From Limimaricola pyoseonensis (GTDB lineage: Bacteria; Pseudomonadota; Alphaproteobacteria; Rhodobacterales; Rhodobacteraceae), in NCBI RefSeq assembly GCF_900102015.1, contig NZ_FNAT01000012.1:1-64000 (forward strand): a DNA stretch of 64,000 nt, given 5' to 3'. The stretch's first letter is position 1. Each line of letters begins with the position of its first letter. Under the pieces are notes generated by a model that saw only the letters and a list, made by a program, of their open reading frames with translations, searched no databases and had not been told where the DNA came from. This document shows positions 51,299-60,649 of the stretch, piece by piece. A program made the translations under genes and the position numbers.

Positions 51299-51634
51299 GT
51301 GATCTCCGACGATCTGCGTTTCCGGTTGTTGCGACTTCTGGAAGAAAACCCCTCCTTGTCACAACGCCAGATCGCGGCGGAGCTTGGACTCAGTCTCGGG
51401 CGGGTGAACTACGTGCTGCGAGCTCTGATCGAAAAAGGCCAGATCAAGGCTCGTAACTTCCGAGTGTCACGTAACAAATTGCGTTACGCCTACCTACTTA
51501 CACCCGGTGGAATCGAAGAGAAGGCGCGACTTACCTCGGGCTTCTTGCAGCGCAAGCTGGCCGAGCATGAGGCGCTGCAGTCGGAGATAGAGGCGCTTCA
51601 GCGCGAGATAAAGAGGATGGACGCGAGCAAATAA
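51299..51634 (+). CDS. MarR family EPS-associated transcriptional regulator
   Basis: 111 residues. The winged helix (LRFRLLRLLEENPSLSQRQI, LGLSLGRVNYVLRALIEKGQIK, then a wing RVSRNKLRYAYLLTPGGIEEK) is followed by a C-terminal helix with coiled-coil pattern (ALQSEIEALQREIKRMD). This is the compact EPS-associated MarR type found at the edge of exopolysaccharide clusters. GGAGG stands six bases before the GTG start. It marks the border between high-GC DNA to the left and the AT-richer segment to the right. Confidence 0.9.
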   Translation: MISDDLRFRLLRLLEENPSLSQRQIAAELGLSLGRVNYVLRALIEKGQIKARNFRVSRNKLRYAYLLTPGGIEEKARLTSGFLQRKLAEHEALQSEIEALQREIKRMDASK

Positions 51635-52779
51635 AGGTAAGTAGCGCTATCGTGTATTTTTCGTCAACGCCAAAGGTATCGCATGCGACTGATTTGCGTG
51701 CTTCGCTGGTGCCGCAATGGAAGGCGTGATCATCGAGCTAAAAGAAAGATCATGAAACCCGCTGAAGCCTGGGGACGAGAATGTATGCCTTATGTCCGGG
51801 TCTAAAATTTCATACTAAGTCAGAATGTGGTCGGCTTCGACAAGAACACAGAAAGATCGCGGCGATGTACCGATATCTAAACCCAGGCTCCTTAAATCCA
51901 CAATCGAGGCGATGAAATGCGGCGGTGAGGCTTCACTTACGCCTTGTCGCGTGGACTTCGAGACGCAGGGGCGGTGCTCGCTGCAGTCCGTATCCCGAAC
52001 TCAACGAGAGAATGGGCCTCGACCTACCGCTTAAAAAATGTTCAGGACGATAAGCTAAGCCATGGCAACTCGCTACCTCGCAAAGAGCAAAGTTTCTAGA
52101 CCGGATAGGACACGAGCCACAGAGGCAGAAGCTAATTGACCCGACGGTCCCTGAGAAAAGTGAACATCTCAGGTAACAACTAGACGCCAAGCTACATGAC
52201 CTCACCGACCACAAGGAAACGATAGCGCAGCGAGCGACCATCAGAACCGACAACGATGATATGGATAACGGAGTCATTTTTGCCGGGATGTCGAAGATAA
52301 TCGGCGACAAAGCTGGAGGGCAAGAGTGCAATCCAAATGGGGCGGCTGGAGCGACGCGATTTTACTTGGGGTAGTGCAAAGACGTCGAGAGTACCGAACA
52401 TCCGTGATCAGAACCGAACAGGATGGAAAATGTACTGGCGAATCCGCAAATACGCTGATTCAAGGCTCATGAACTCAGGCGGGAAAGCAAAAAATACAAA
52501 GATCGAAGTCAGCCAAGCCGAAGCGAAAATAAAAGTACGTAACGTTCTATGCGACCTGTGATGAAGTAAATAGAATACCCAATATTTTTTCTTGTAGCCA
52601 CGCAGGATGTTGGGCACAGACTTACTTCAATAATTGCCAAGCGCGCAGGCCGGATTAAGGGGTCATTTAAATAGCGAAGCATAGAAGCACACGTCCCAGC
52701 CGCATTTGACCAAAAATTATCCAGATAAATAGGCGTGTTTATCGGGGGGGCTTGCAATAATGAATCGAGAAACGGAAAA
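51635..52779. other. About 1.1-kb stretch without a recognisable gene
   Basis: Lower GC than the flanks, with only short unconvincing frames on both strands (for example 51825-52034 plus and 51933-52331 minus). It may hold decayed coding DNA, but no family could be recognised. It is the left edge of the AT-richer segment. Confidence 0.6.
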
Positions 52780-53634
52780 ATGATAACTGCTTCACTTGTG
52801 CTATATCACAATGATCCAGAAGAATACGGAAGGGCAATAAATTCATTCCTATCCTCAGTCCCGACGGGAGAGATCTGGGTTGTGGATAACTCTAGCAATC
52901 CTCTCGAAAACGCACTGTTCGACGATCCGCGCGTACATTATATCTATAACGGAGAGAATCTCGGATTTGGAAGGGCGCATAACAAAGCAATCTCGCAAAT
53001 CCCTCCAAGCTCCTTTGCTCATTTGATTGTGAATCCCGACATTTACTTTGAGCGAAATGTTGTTCCAGAACTCGAGGCAGCTTTAAGCCGTAATCCAGAG
53101 GTCGGAGTAGTGATGCCGCGCATCTCCTACCCTGACGGTAGCTTACAACGTCTTACTAAACTACTACCAACACCGATGGATCTAATTTTCCGTCGGTTTC
53201 TGCCAAGCTCCTGGATGAAAAAGAAACTAAACAGTCGGTATGAGCTGCATGACCTGCCTGACGGGCAGGAGGCAGAGATCCCATCGCTCTCAGGCTGCTT
53301 CATCCTTGTGCGTACTGAAGCCTTGCGCCGAATTGGCGGTTTTGATGAGCGCTACTTTATGTATATGGAAGACGTAGATTTGGTCCGACGCATTGGAGAT
53401 TTCTCAAAGACCCTATACGTGCCTTCAGTCACGGCAATACACAGCTATGCAAAGGGATCATATATAAATCCGAAACTTCTTAAGTTCCATATTGAATCAG
53501 CATGTAAGTATTTTATGAAGTGGGGGTGGTTTATTGATCGCCAAAGATCTCAACGCAATGCGGTTACTCTGGCCCGCATCGCTAATATCAACAACGAACG
53601 AAAAATTTGCAAGCATAGCGATTCTGGCACATGA
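52780..53634 (+). CDS. GT2 glycosyltransferase (WbbL-like rhamnosyltransferase family)
   Basis: 284 residues. GT-A motifs: ITASLVLYHNDPEEY, WVVDNSSNPLENALF, YIYNGENLGFGRAHNKAI, HLIVNPDIYFE (donor/metal site), PRISYPDGSLQ, LSGCFILVRTEALRRIGGFDERYFMYMEDVDLVRRI. This pattern is close to rhamnosyltransferases of the WbbL group, which would use dTDP-L-rhamnose from the rml operon; the donor is inferred. The ATG at 52780 is chosen at the conserved start; the frame is open to 52735. Codon use is less GC-biased than in the left part. Confidence 0.82.
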   Translation: MITASLVLYHNDPEEYGRAINSFLSSVPTGEIWVVDNSSNPLENALFDDPRVHYIYNGENLGFGRAHNKAISQIPPSSFAHLIVNPDIYFERNVVPELEAALSRNPEVGVVMPRISYPDGSLQRLTKLLPTPMDLIFRRFLPSSWMKKKLNSRYELHDLPDGQEAEIPSLSGCFILVRTEALRRIGGFDERYFMYMEDVDLVRRIGDFSKTLYVPSVTAIHSYAKGSYINPKLLKFHIESACKYFMKWGWFIDRQRSQRNAVTLARIANINNERKICKHSDSGT

Positions 53635-53938
53635 AAGAAATATTGCGAGAGTCGCTGTTTCACTGCTTCGATAGTTCCGAAGGTAATGCCAAGGACATAC
53701 AAAAAGTCATCGTGCAGAAGAGAAGATGGTAATGCACGCGTTATGATAAGCATAGCTAGATTGCTCCCTCTCCAGAATAGAAGGGAAGAGTGGAGCGAAG
53801 TCAGCATAGCAAAATGGAATGACCTGCCCGACCCAATAGAAAATCTTCAGGGGAGGGCTACGGTAGATCCCTACCCGAAAGAGTACTATCCAAGCCAGCT
53901 GGTCAATATTAGTCGGTATAGAAAATAGGAAAGTTCCG
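53635..53938. other. 304-bp gap without a gene
   Basis: No coding or structured element could be supported. A good Shine-Dalgarno (AGGAAAG) at the right end serves the nitroreductase-like gene. Confidence 0.6.
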
Positions 53939-54835
53939 TTGCTCAAGCTAATAAAGAAGATGAGGCAGGCGAGCCTTCTGATCGGTTGCTTCGTGTACGA
54001 CTTTCGAGTTTTCTTGAAAGGTTACGGTGGCCTCAAGCGAGTGGATAAGGAAGCGACCGAAAGTTGGCTGCTGCAAGACATCCACCGCATCGAAAAGGGC
54101 TTCACTCTACGTAATCCGAGATCAAATTACGGATGGGCGGTCCTCCGGAGACTTGATGGAAATATAAAACTGGCCAAACATAATGGGCAGCTGAGTAACG
54201 GAATAGAGCGTTACCTAGGTAGCGTTATGTCGGCCTACAGGGTCAAAAACGAAATTCCGGACGATTGTGCAGAACTTGCCCTGGCCGAAAGTCAAGACTC
54301 ATACCACGCCAACCTACCTTATAGACCAAAAGACCTGATGGGGGCGTCATTCGATAAAATCATCGAGAAAAGACGGTCGGTAAGGCAGTTCGATCGAGAA
54401 ACGAGCCTGCAAAATATTGAGCGGGCACTTGCCGCAGCACGAGGCACTCCAAGTGTATGCAACAGGCAGTACATAGGAACATCAGTTCTAACAGGCGATG
54501 AAATGTCCAAAGCCCTGGAGCTGCAGAATGGGAACGACTCTTTTCGTTCTGAGATAAAGCAAGTGCTAGTCGTGTATGCACGCTTGCGGTACCTAACATC
54601 GCCGTATGAACGATACCAAGGGTACATTGACGGCGGCATGTACTGCATGAATTTAATAAACTACCTAGCGTTCCTTGGGGTTGGGAGTTGTCCGTTGAAC
54701 TGGTCAGCAACACCTAGGAACGATCAAAAACTGAAATCCCTAGGCGTCGTACCAAAGAACTCCTCAGTCGTAATGATGATTGCGATAGGTGAAGTCGACG
54801 ATACCATCAGTACCGCTTCCTCTAGAAAGATCTGA
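53939..54835 (+). CDS. Nitroreductase-like family protein
   Basis: 298 residues. The C-terminal two-thirds has the FMN-dependent nitroreductase pattern: IIEKRRSVRQFDRE, ARGTPSVCNRQ, YIDGGMYCMNLINYLAFLGVGSC and MMIAIGE. About 120 N-terminal residues precede it (LLQDIHRIEKGFTLRNPR) without a recognised fold. Such genes recur in polysaccharide clusters beside pyruvyl transferases, as here (56592), but their reaction there is not established. The TTG start is supported by AGGAAAG at good spacing. The next gene starts 5 bp after the stop. Confidence 0.75.
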   Translation: MLKLIKKMRQASLLIGCFVYDFRVFLKGYGGLKRVDKEATESWLLQDIHRIEKGFTLRNPRSNYGWAVLRRLDGNIKLAKHNGQLSNGIERYLGSVMSAYRVKNEIPDDCAELALAESQDSYHANLPYRPKDLMGASFDKIIEKRRSVRQFDRETSLQNIERALAAARGTPSVCNRQYIGTSVLTGDEMSKALELQNGNDSFRSEIKQVLVVYARLRYLTSPYERYQGYIDGGMYCMNLINYLAFLGVGSCPLNWSATPRNDQKLKSLGVVPKNSSVVMMIAIGEVDDTISTASSRKI

Positions 54836-54840
54836 GAACT

Positions 54841-55950
54841 GTGCGCGATACTCTCTCTAGTGTTCTGCCGAGAGCGGCTGGAGTCGCGGCAGTACCAGTC
54901 ATTTTCAAGGCGTATAGTCTTGAGAGCGTAGCGATTTTTGAAATAATACTTGTTACATCTCAGTTAGTATTTATCTTGCTTTCAAGCGACCGGGTCAATT
55001 GGCGAACAACTCGCGGAGAGAGGGTTTTTCGCGGCTATTTTCTCGCTAACATATTGATAGTGCTTGGCGCTGTAATCACCTCAATAGTCGGTTCATCTCT
55101 TTTCATCTCAGCCATTTTGTGGCTGGTCGCCGCTAAACATAGTGTCGAGTACATCAAGGCAGATCTCTTCGCGCAAGGGCACATCAACCGCTACCAACTG
55201 GCAGATGGAGTGGTTCCGATTGCATTAATCGCTGGCCTGCTATCTCTAATTGGAAGCCAGGTCGAGCAGGCAATTATCGCAGCTGGAGTTGTCGTAACAG
55301 GACTCTTTTACGCTATCAGAGTACGCGAGGCATCCAACACTGTTCTGAATTTGACGGCAAGCTGGACGGAGCTAAAGGGTGATGTGCGAGGAACATGGAA
55401 AATGGTTCTAAACTCGCTTACTCTCAATCTGTCGTTCATGGGTGATCGCTATGTTCTTTATGCATTCTCGAGCCCCGAGTTTCTGGCCGTGTACGCAGTA
55501 TACAGCAGAGGGACATTTGCAATGAGAGCATTTCTCGCCCCCCAGTACGAACGATTTCGGCGAGGCTTTCTCGCGAAGCAGGCTCTTCGACCAACTGTTT
55601 CAACCCGTGCAGTCTTTGCCGCCGTATTGCTTGCAGCAGTATTCCAAATAGCCTACCTAACAGTGACTTTTTCAAGCGGGCCAGCAAGTGTAGATGTTGG
55701 AGATTTCACTGCCTCGATGGTGTTCGGATTTGCGTTCTGGGTTAACTCGATACTTGGAGTTCCCTACATTGTTGAAAAAAGGAAGCTCTACCTGGTCATT
55801 TCCAGCTCCTTCTCAATATTATCGCTATTTATTGGCGCCTACTTCTTCGGCATTCATAGTGTCGCTAGCGTGTATGTAATGCTTACATTCGGAGTGTTCG
55901 TCAGCATCGTTACTCGCAGGAAGATGCTTGGCGCAGAGAAAGCTTCATAG
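54841..55950 (+). CDS. Putative polysaccharide flippase (Wzx-like membrane protein)
   Basis: 369 residues with about ten membrane segments (VAIFEIILVTSQLVFILL, YFLANILIVLGAVITSIVG, LFISAILWLVAA, VFAAVLLAAVFQIAYLTV, SFSILSLFIGAYFFGI and others). The N-terminal SSVLPRAAGVAAVPVIFKAY matches the start of MVF/Wzx-type flippases. It is shorter than the usual 400-480 residues, so some C-terminal helices may be lacking. It would translocate the lipid-linked repeat unit for the Wzy polymerase encoded at 57716. GTG start. Confidence 0.68.
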   Translation: MRDTLSSVLPRAAGVAAVPVIFKAYSLESVAIFEIILVTSQLVFILLSSDRVNWRTTRGERVFRGYFLANILIVLGAVITSIVGSSLFISAILWLVAAKHSVEYIKADLFAQGHINRYQLADGVVPIALIAGLLSLIGSQVEQAIIAAGVVVTGLFYAIRVREASNTVLNLTASWTELKGDVRGTWKMVLNSLTLNLSFMGDRYVLYAFSSPEFLAVYAVYSRGTFAMRAFLAPQYERFRRGFLAKQALRPTVSTRAVFAAVLLAAVFQIAYLTVTFSSGPASVDVGDFTASMVFGFAFWVNSILGVPYIVEKRKLYLVISSSFSILSLFIGAYFFGIHSVASVYVMLTFGVFVSIVTRRKMLGAEKAS

Positions 55951-56591
55951 GAGAGCAGAAAGTCCAGTTCGCCTCAGTGAGGTTCCGATGCGGCTGAATC
56001 ATTTTCTCCTCGCCAGTCCAATTTAGTATCTTCCATCTAGTCTCCGCAGTGAGCCCGTTCTGATACTAAGATACGTTGGAACGTGGGAATAGATCATAGC
56101 TATTCGTAGCTGTGCTCCCAAGCGGCCACCCTTAGGTCTAAGTTTTCTGGGCTTGAGCGAAGCAAGCTCTGATGCCAAAAGGCCACGGAGCTAATTGGTT
56201 GAAAGGCAGCAGTAGCTAATATCATTCGCCCTCCATGGTGCCATTACTGCTGTGCAGGGACAGGCGAAAATGAGCAGCCATCGGCGCAACTTCCATGCGT
56301 AGACTGGTGGGAACTACCAGCAATGGCATTTAACAATCACGCCCTTCAGAAGTATGCCGCGGTGCCTTTATTCTTGAAGGTTTCAGACTGAGGGTGTGAA
56401 TCCTAGTACTAGCAGCACATTCTGTGTAATCACGACAGCGTCAGCATAAATGCAGCTAATACGATCCACGAGTGGATCGTTCTTGGAAACTAGAACCCAA
56501 ACCGATCAATCTCAACCGGCCCTGAATGACCTACCCAAGGATCTGAGGGGATTTAGAGATAGTCAAGGCTCAAGGTGAAAGACGAACGCAA
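55951..56591. other. 641-bp gap without a gene
   Basis: AT-richer DNA with stop codons in all frames and no recognised element other than the palindrome at 56461-56480. It may be decayed coding DNA. Confidence 0.6.
56461..56480. promoter_or_regulatory. Near-perfect 20-bp palindrome
   Basis: ACGATCCAC-GA-GTGGATCGT, 111 bp upstream of the pyruvyl transferase gene. No T-run after it; candidate operator. Confidence 0.45.
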
Positions 56592-57716
56592 ATGAAAATG
56601 AATACGAGCAAGAGGATCGGAATTCTCACATTGCCGCTGGAGAAGAATACCGGCGGCATTCTTCAGGCTTATGCTTTACAATCGTATATTGAGCTACAGG
56701 GCGTTCCTGCGGAAGTAATTAACTACAGAAGCTGGAAGCATAGCAAGCAGTATCGAAGATTTAAGCAGGCCGCTATCGGCATAGCATTGCTTGCACGTAC
56801 GAGGCGCGTTGGGACTCGAGGTGTGGCAGAGTCGTTCAAGGAAAATCAGAATTTTATAGATCAGTACGTCAATCTGACTGGGCCAATTTATACCAAGCGG
56901 AAACTGGAGAAAGTAATATCGCAGAGATATACACATGTTATTATTGGCAGCGACCAAGTTTGGCGACCAGACTACGCTCATAATGCCAGGGTCTACTTCG
57001 GAGACATGAAACTGGACGATGGCGTCAAAATATCAACATATGCTGCGTCGTTCGGACATCACTATCATCATAAATTGTTCTCCGATCCGAAAATAGTGAA
57101 GTCTGTAAAGAATTTGGAGCAAATTTCGGTAAGGGAGTCGCAAGGTGTATCGCTCTCGAAGCAGGTGTTCGATATTCAGGCACACCATGTGGTAGATCCC
57201 ACGCTTCTATTGGGAGCGTCGAAGTACGAAGCCCTTTTGGCCAGCGATAACTCGTGCGAAGCGGTGCAGCCTAGAATCCTCAAGTATGTGCTAGACAACG
57301 AAGTGCTCGCGAGCCGAATTGAAAAAAAGTTCAGCGAGAAATTTGAAAACTCGATTAGCGAGACACTTCGGGGAACCCCAACTGGGGCGGTAAACTCAGA
57401 GGGCAGAAAGGTTTCTCCAGTTGACTGGCTGTCAGAGTTTCGGCGCGCAAGCTTTGTCGTGACCGACTCTTTTCACGGCATGATTTTCGCCTTCATTTTC
57501 AAGAAGAACTTCATAGTCCTAAAAAATAGGACGCGGGGAGCTGACCGTTTCGATTCATTTCTTGAGAAATGTGGTCTTCGTGATCGTCTGATCTCAGACT
57601 ACTCTTCAGCTGAGGTAACGCGCCTCATTCACACGAGCATTGATTATGATAGTGCGGGTAACCGGATATCGGGCTTAATCGAACAATCGAAGTCATTCCT
57701 GCGAAATGTTATCTAA
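56592..57716 (+). CDS. Polysaccharide pyruvyl transferase family protein
   Basis: 374 residues. Family marks: RIGILTLPLEKNTGGILQAYAL at the N-terminus, HVIIGSDQVWRPDYA in the middle, STYAASFG, VVDPTLLLG and the C-terminal VVTDSFHGMIFAFIFKKNFIVL. Enzymes of this family (PF04230) add a pyruvate ketal to a sugar, usually from phosphoenolpyruvate, giving the glycan extra negative charge. It overlaps the next gene by 1 bp (TAATG), so the pair is co-translated. Confidence 0.9.
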   Translation: MKMNTSKRIGILTLPLEKNTGGILQAYALQSYIELQGVPAEVINYRSWKHSKQYRRFKQAAIGIALLARTRRVGTRGVAESFKENQNFIDQYVNLTGPIYTKRKLEKVISQRYTHVIIGSDQVWRPDYAHNARVYFGDMKLDDGVKISTYAASFGHHYHHKLFSDPKIVKSVKNLEQISVRESQGVSLSKQVFDIQAHHVVDPTLLLGASKYEALLASDNSCEAVQPRILKYVLDNEVLASRIEKKFSEKFENSISETLRGTPTGAVNSEGRKVSPVDWLSEFRRASFVVTDSFHGMIFAFIFKKNFIVLKNRTRGADRFDSFLEKCGLRDRLISDYSSAEVTRLIHTSIDYDSAGNRISGLIEQSKSFLRNVI

Positions 57717-58690
57717 TGCTTCGCGTAAGGAAGCGCTCATTCTACGCAGTAACGACCTTCATAATGTCGCTGGCTCTGGCGGCAATCTATACCGTCTCTA
57801 AGAGCACGGGTGGACTCACTACGGATGAGAAGCTCTACCTTCTGCCTGCTGATATTGAGTTTGGGGCCGGAATTTATCTAATACAGCTTGTAATGAACGC
57901 CGTTCCGTCGCGGTTTTTTCTTCTTGTCGCAGTAGCGGCCCTAGCAGGTTGGACAATTCGGAGCATCTGGAGGGAGCTTTATAACTATAGGAACTATTCA
58001 CTTCTTCAGTCTTTGTTCACCGTCGTAGTGGCTACTCCATATTTTTGGTACCATACTTCTAGCTATTTAAAAGACTCTCTCATTGTTCTTATCTTGCTAT
58101 TTGCAACTCTAAGTATCTCGAGGGGTAGAACGATACTTCCCGCGCTCCTTGGAGCATTTCTACTTTTCCTTCGCATGCCGCTAATTGTAGTCATCGTCTT
58201 GATGGCTCCTGTTTTGGCCGCTAGCTGGCCGAAGCGCGGATTTACAGCGATTTATGGCCTGGGCCTTTTCGCAGTTTCTATTTTGGTTGTGGTCTACCTG
58301 TCGGACTACTTCTATATAGATCTGGTTGAAACCTTTGAGAGACAGAGGTTTTCAGGAGAATTGACGCTTCTAAAAGTTCAGGAGGGCAGTCCTTGGCAGT
58401 CAGTGTATATATTGGCTAATCACTTTTTTAGCTTCCTTCCAGCGTTTTTCAGTGAGAAGACTAGCCCAGTGCTTGTTATTATAACGGTGCACAACGTGGT
58501 TTTTCAGGCCTATAGCCTTTATGCCTGCTTCCGTCTCAATAAGTTGTATCTTTTTATTTCGCTTCATTTCTCATTCTTGGTTTTCACTCTACCCCAAGTC
58601 TTCCCCGAAACGGCCTCACGGTACCTTATTATGTTCCCATTCATCCTTTTCGTGTCGATACTTCTAAGGGAAAAGAAACATGAAGGTTAG
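57716..58690 (+). CDS. Putative polysaccharide polymerase (Wzy-like membrane protein)
   Basis: 324 residues, about nine to ten membrane segments (AVTTFIMSLALAAIYTV, FFLLVAVAALAGWTI, LIVLILLFATLSI, LPALLGAFLLFLRMPLIVVIVLMAPVLAA, YGLGLFAVSILVVVYL, YLIMFPFILFVSILL). It has a long extramembrane loop with a conserved-looking YHTSSYLKDSL segment. Wzy proteins share little sequence, so the call rests on topology, size and position between pyruvyl transferase and glycosyltransferases. It would polymerise repeat units in the periplasm. It overlaps the next gene by 11 bp. Confidence 0.62.
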   Translation: MLRVRKRSFYAVTTFIMSLALAAIYTVSKSTGGLTTDEKLYLLPADIEFGAGIYLIQLVMNAVPSRFFLLVAVAALAGWTIRSIWRELYNYRNYSLLQSLFTVVVATPYFWYHTSSYLKDSLIVLILLFATLSISRGRTILPALLGAFLLFLRMPLIVVIVLMAPVLAASWPKRGFTAIYGLGLFAVSILVVVYLSDYFYIDLVETFERQRFSGELTLLKVQEGSPWQSVYILANHFFSFLPAFFSEKTSPVLVIITVHNVVFQAYSLYACFRLNKLYLFISLHFSFLVFTLPQVFPETASRYLIMFPFILFVSILLREKKHEG

Positions 58691-59549
58691 TGTGGTAATT
58701 CCCTGCTTCAACTGCGCCGATGTGGTGCAGCACGCAGTTCATTCCGCGATGCAGAACGAATGTGTTCAGGAAGTTATTTGCGTCAACGATGGCTCTACTG
58801 ACAGAACAGCCGAAGTACTCGAGGGGTTACCTTTTGACACCAGATTAAAAGTGATACACACAGAAAATCGTGGTGCGTCGTCGGCGCGAAATACAGGTGT
58901 GGAGCTTACAAGTTGTCCCGTTGTTGCATTGCTCGATGCTGACGATTTATTTCTCCCAGGGTTTATCGACTTCAGGATCGAAAAGCTCAAAGAGAAGGTG
59001 GGTGAGAATGATTCATTTATATCGTTAAGCTCCATAGCAAACATCAATGAACGTTTTGACTTCTCGGACATTTTCTGTAAGGGCGCATTCTCCAATTTTG
59101 GACCGGCATCTATTCGCTTTCTAGTTTTGGCGCAGATCCTAAATATGAACACGCCTACTATGATTTTTGATCGACGTACATTTGATCGAGTCGGCGGGTT
59201 TAACGAGGCACTTACGACACGGGAAGATCATAAACTTTTACTAGATATGCTGCTGTGGTGTAAGATTGATATTGAGAATGGGGCGGGAGTCATTCGCCGA
59301 ATTCAGTCCAATAGCCTAAGTAGAAGCAGGTCTATTGAGCAGGTAATAGCTGACCATCGTAGCTTTCTCAGTAGTATCCCTAACCTAAAGAAATACGAGC
59401 GTATCTTTGCCGATGGGCCAATAATTATGTACTGTCTGAGGAGGCGCGGGCTTTCAGAGGTGCGTCGTTTTGGAGTTTCAAGTATCCTGCTCTTCCCATT
59501 TTATGTGGTTGTTGCTATGGCGTTTCGCATCGTCACCCGCAAACTCTGA
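58680..59549 (+). CDS. GT2 glycosyltransferase
   Basis: 289 residues. Canonical GT2 start VSVVIPCFNCADVVQHAVHS, VNDGSTDRTAEVLEG, ENRGASSARNTGVEL, VALLDADDLFLPGFI (DxD-type metal site), then FDRVGGFNEALTTREDHKLLLDML. It transfers one sugar to the growing repeat unit; donor unknown. A hydrophobic C-terminal stretch (SILLFPFYVVVAMAF) suggests membrane attachment. It overlaps the polymerase gene by 11 bp. Confidence 0.9.
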   Translation: MKVSVVIPCFNCADVVQHAVHSAMQNECVQEVICVNDGSTDRTAEVLEGLPFDTRLKVIHTENRGASSARNTGVELTSCPVVALLDADDLFLPGFIDFRIEKLKEKVGENDSFISLSSIANINERFDFSDIFCKGAFSNFGPASIRFLVLAQILNMNTPTMIFDRRTFDRVGGFNEALTTREDHKLLLDMLLWCKIDIENGAGVIRRIQSNSLSRSRSIEQVIADHRSFLSSIPNLKKYERIFADGPIIMYCLRRRGLSEVRRFGVSSILLFPFYVVVAMAFRIVTRKL

Positions 59550-59563
59550 TTTCGGAGCATGCC

Positions 59564-60649
59564 TTGAATACTATTTACTATGTTCACGATTATCCCATTG
59601 GTGAACGTGAAGGAAAGCTGCAATGGTCCGTGGGTTTGCCTGAGACATATTTTGACAGATTCCGTCGCTACACAGCTGAAGTGGCTCTAGTCAGTCGGAT
59701 ACGCCCAGTTGGTCAGGAAGATAGCTACACTGCAGGTAGAGATGGCTTTGTCCGAAAGTCTGCGTACTCCCAGTGTAGTTACCCGTTAGTGCTTTGGTCT
59801 CTTTGGAAGAATAGAGCGAAACTGAGGGATGAGTGCTTCGTTATAAATTTTCCGACTGTCATCGGATTTTTTATTCTATTATTTCTGCGCCCGCGTTTCT
59901 ATGTATTGGAGCACGTTAATGATAGCAATTTATTTCGCGCGAAGAGGTTTGGGTTGCTCGTCACTTGGCTTATAGTCGCTTTTCAAGATCGATTTTTTAG
60001 AAGCAGTAGAGGTGTTATCAATGTAGCCTCATACCTTACTCGTGACTCTTACCCTCCAATCTCCGCAACTGCGAGTAATGTTGATGTTCAGAGTGTCGGC
60101 TCTGTTCGAAATCCCACCCCAGGCCCGATAAAAATCGGCAGTGTTGGCGCGGTCTCGCTCAAGAAGGGTAGTGATCTTCTTGTTGAGGCAGCAAAATTTA
60201 TTGATCGCGATTTCGAGCTACACTTCTTCGGAGAAGTCCTAGACCAGAATATTGTAGATTCTGTGCCGAACAATCTTAAAAGTAAAATTTTCTTCCATGG
60301 GATGCTGAGGAAAGAGGTCGTTCTCGAGAGATTGGGAGAGCTCGATTTGTATGTCCAGGCTTCTCGCGCCGAAGGTTTGCCTCGGGCAACGATTGAGGCA
60401 ATGTCTGTCGGCTTGCCCTGTATCGGAAATGATCACCCGTCTGCAAGGGAGCTGATTGATTCAAGATTTATCATTTCTCTTGGTCGCAATGATGCGCTAG
60501 CAAGAAAGGTTGAGGCGTTAAGCGATATTGGTGTTTACCGTGCACTTTCAGAACATAGTATATGTACCGCCAGCCGCTACCTAGAGCCCAAAGTGTTGGA
60601 AATCCGGACGAACTTTTACTCTGCTGTCTTTGGGGGTTGCTATGATTAG
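59564..60649 (+). CDS. GT4 glycosyltransferase
   Basis: 361 residues. GT-B fold with IKIGSVGAVSLKKGSDLLVEAA, ELHFFGEVLD, FFHGMLRKEVVLERLGELDLYVQAS and RAEGLPRATIEAMSVGLPCIG, the E(x7)E donor site. The N-terminus (YYVHDYPIGEREGKLQWS) is variable, as expected for the acceptor side. The TTG start at 59564 has GGAG at good spacing. It overlaps the acetyltransferase gene start by 8 bp. Confidence 0.88.
   Translation: MNTIYYVHDYPIGEREGKLQWSVGLPETYFDRFRRYTAEVALVSRIRPVGQEDSYTAGRDGFVRKSAYSQCSYPLVLWSLWKNRAKLRDECFVINFPTVIGFFILLFLRPRFYVLEHVNDSNLFRAKRFGLLVTWLIVAFQDRFFRSSRGVINVASYLTRDSYPPISATASNVDVQSVGSVRNPTPGPIKIGSVGAVSLKKGSDLLVEAAKFIDRDFELHFFGEVLDQNIVDSVPNNLKSKIFFHGMLRKEVVLERLGELDLYVQASRAEGLPRATIEAMSVGLPCIGNDHPSARELIDSRFIISLGRNDALARKVEALSDIGVYRALSEHSICTASRYLEPKVLEIRTNFYSAVFGGCYD

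Noticed and set aside
51825-52617. Several short frames in the AT-richer gap (both strands)
   Set aside because: Low-complexity or unrecognisable products, mutually overlapping, without ribosome-binding sites.
53686-53928. 80-codon frame between the GT2 and nitroreductase-like genes
   Set aside because: No similarity pattern or Shine-Dalgarno; opposed by an equally long antisense frame.
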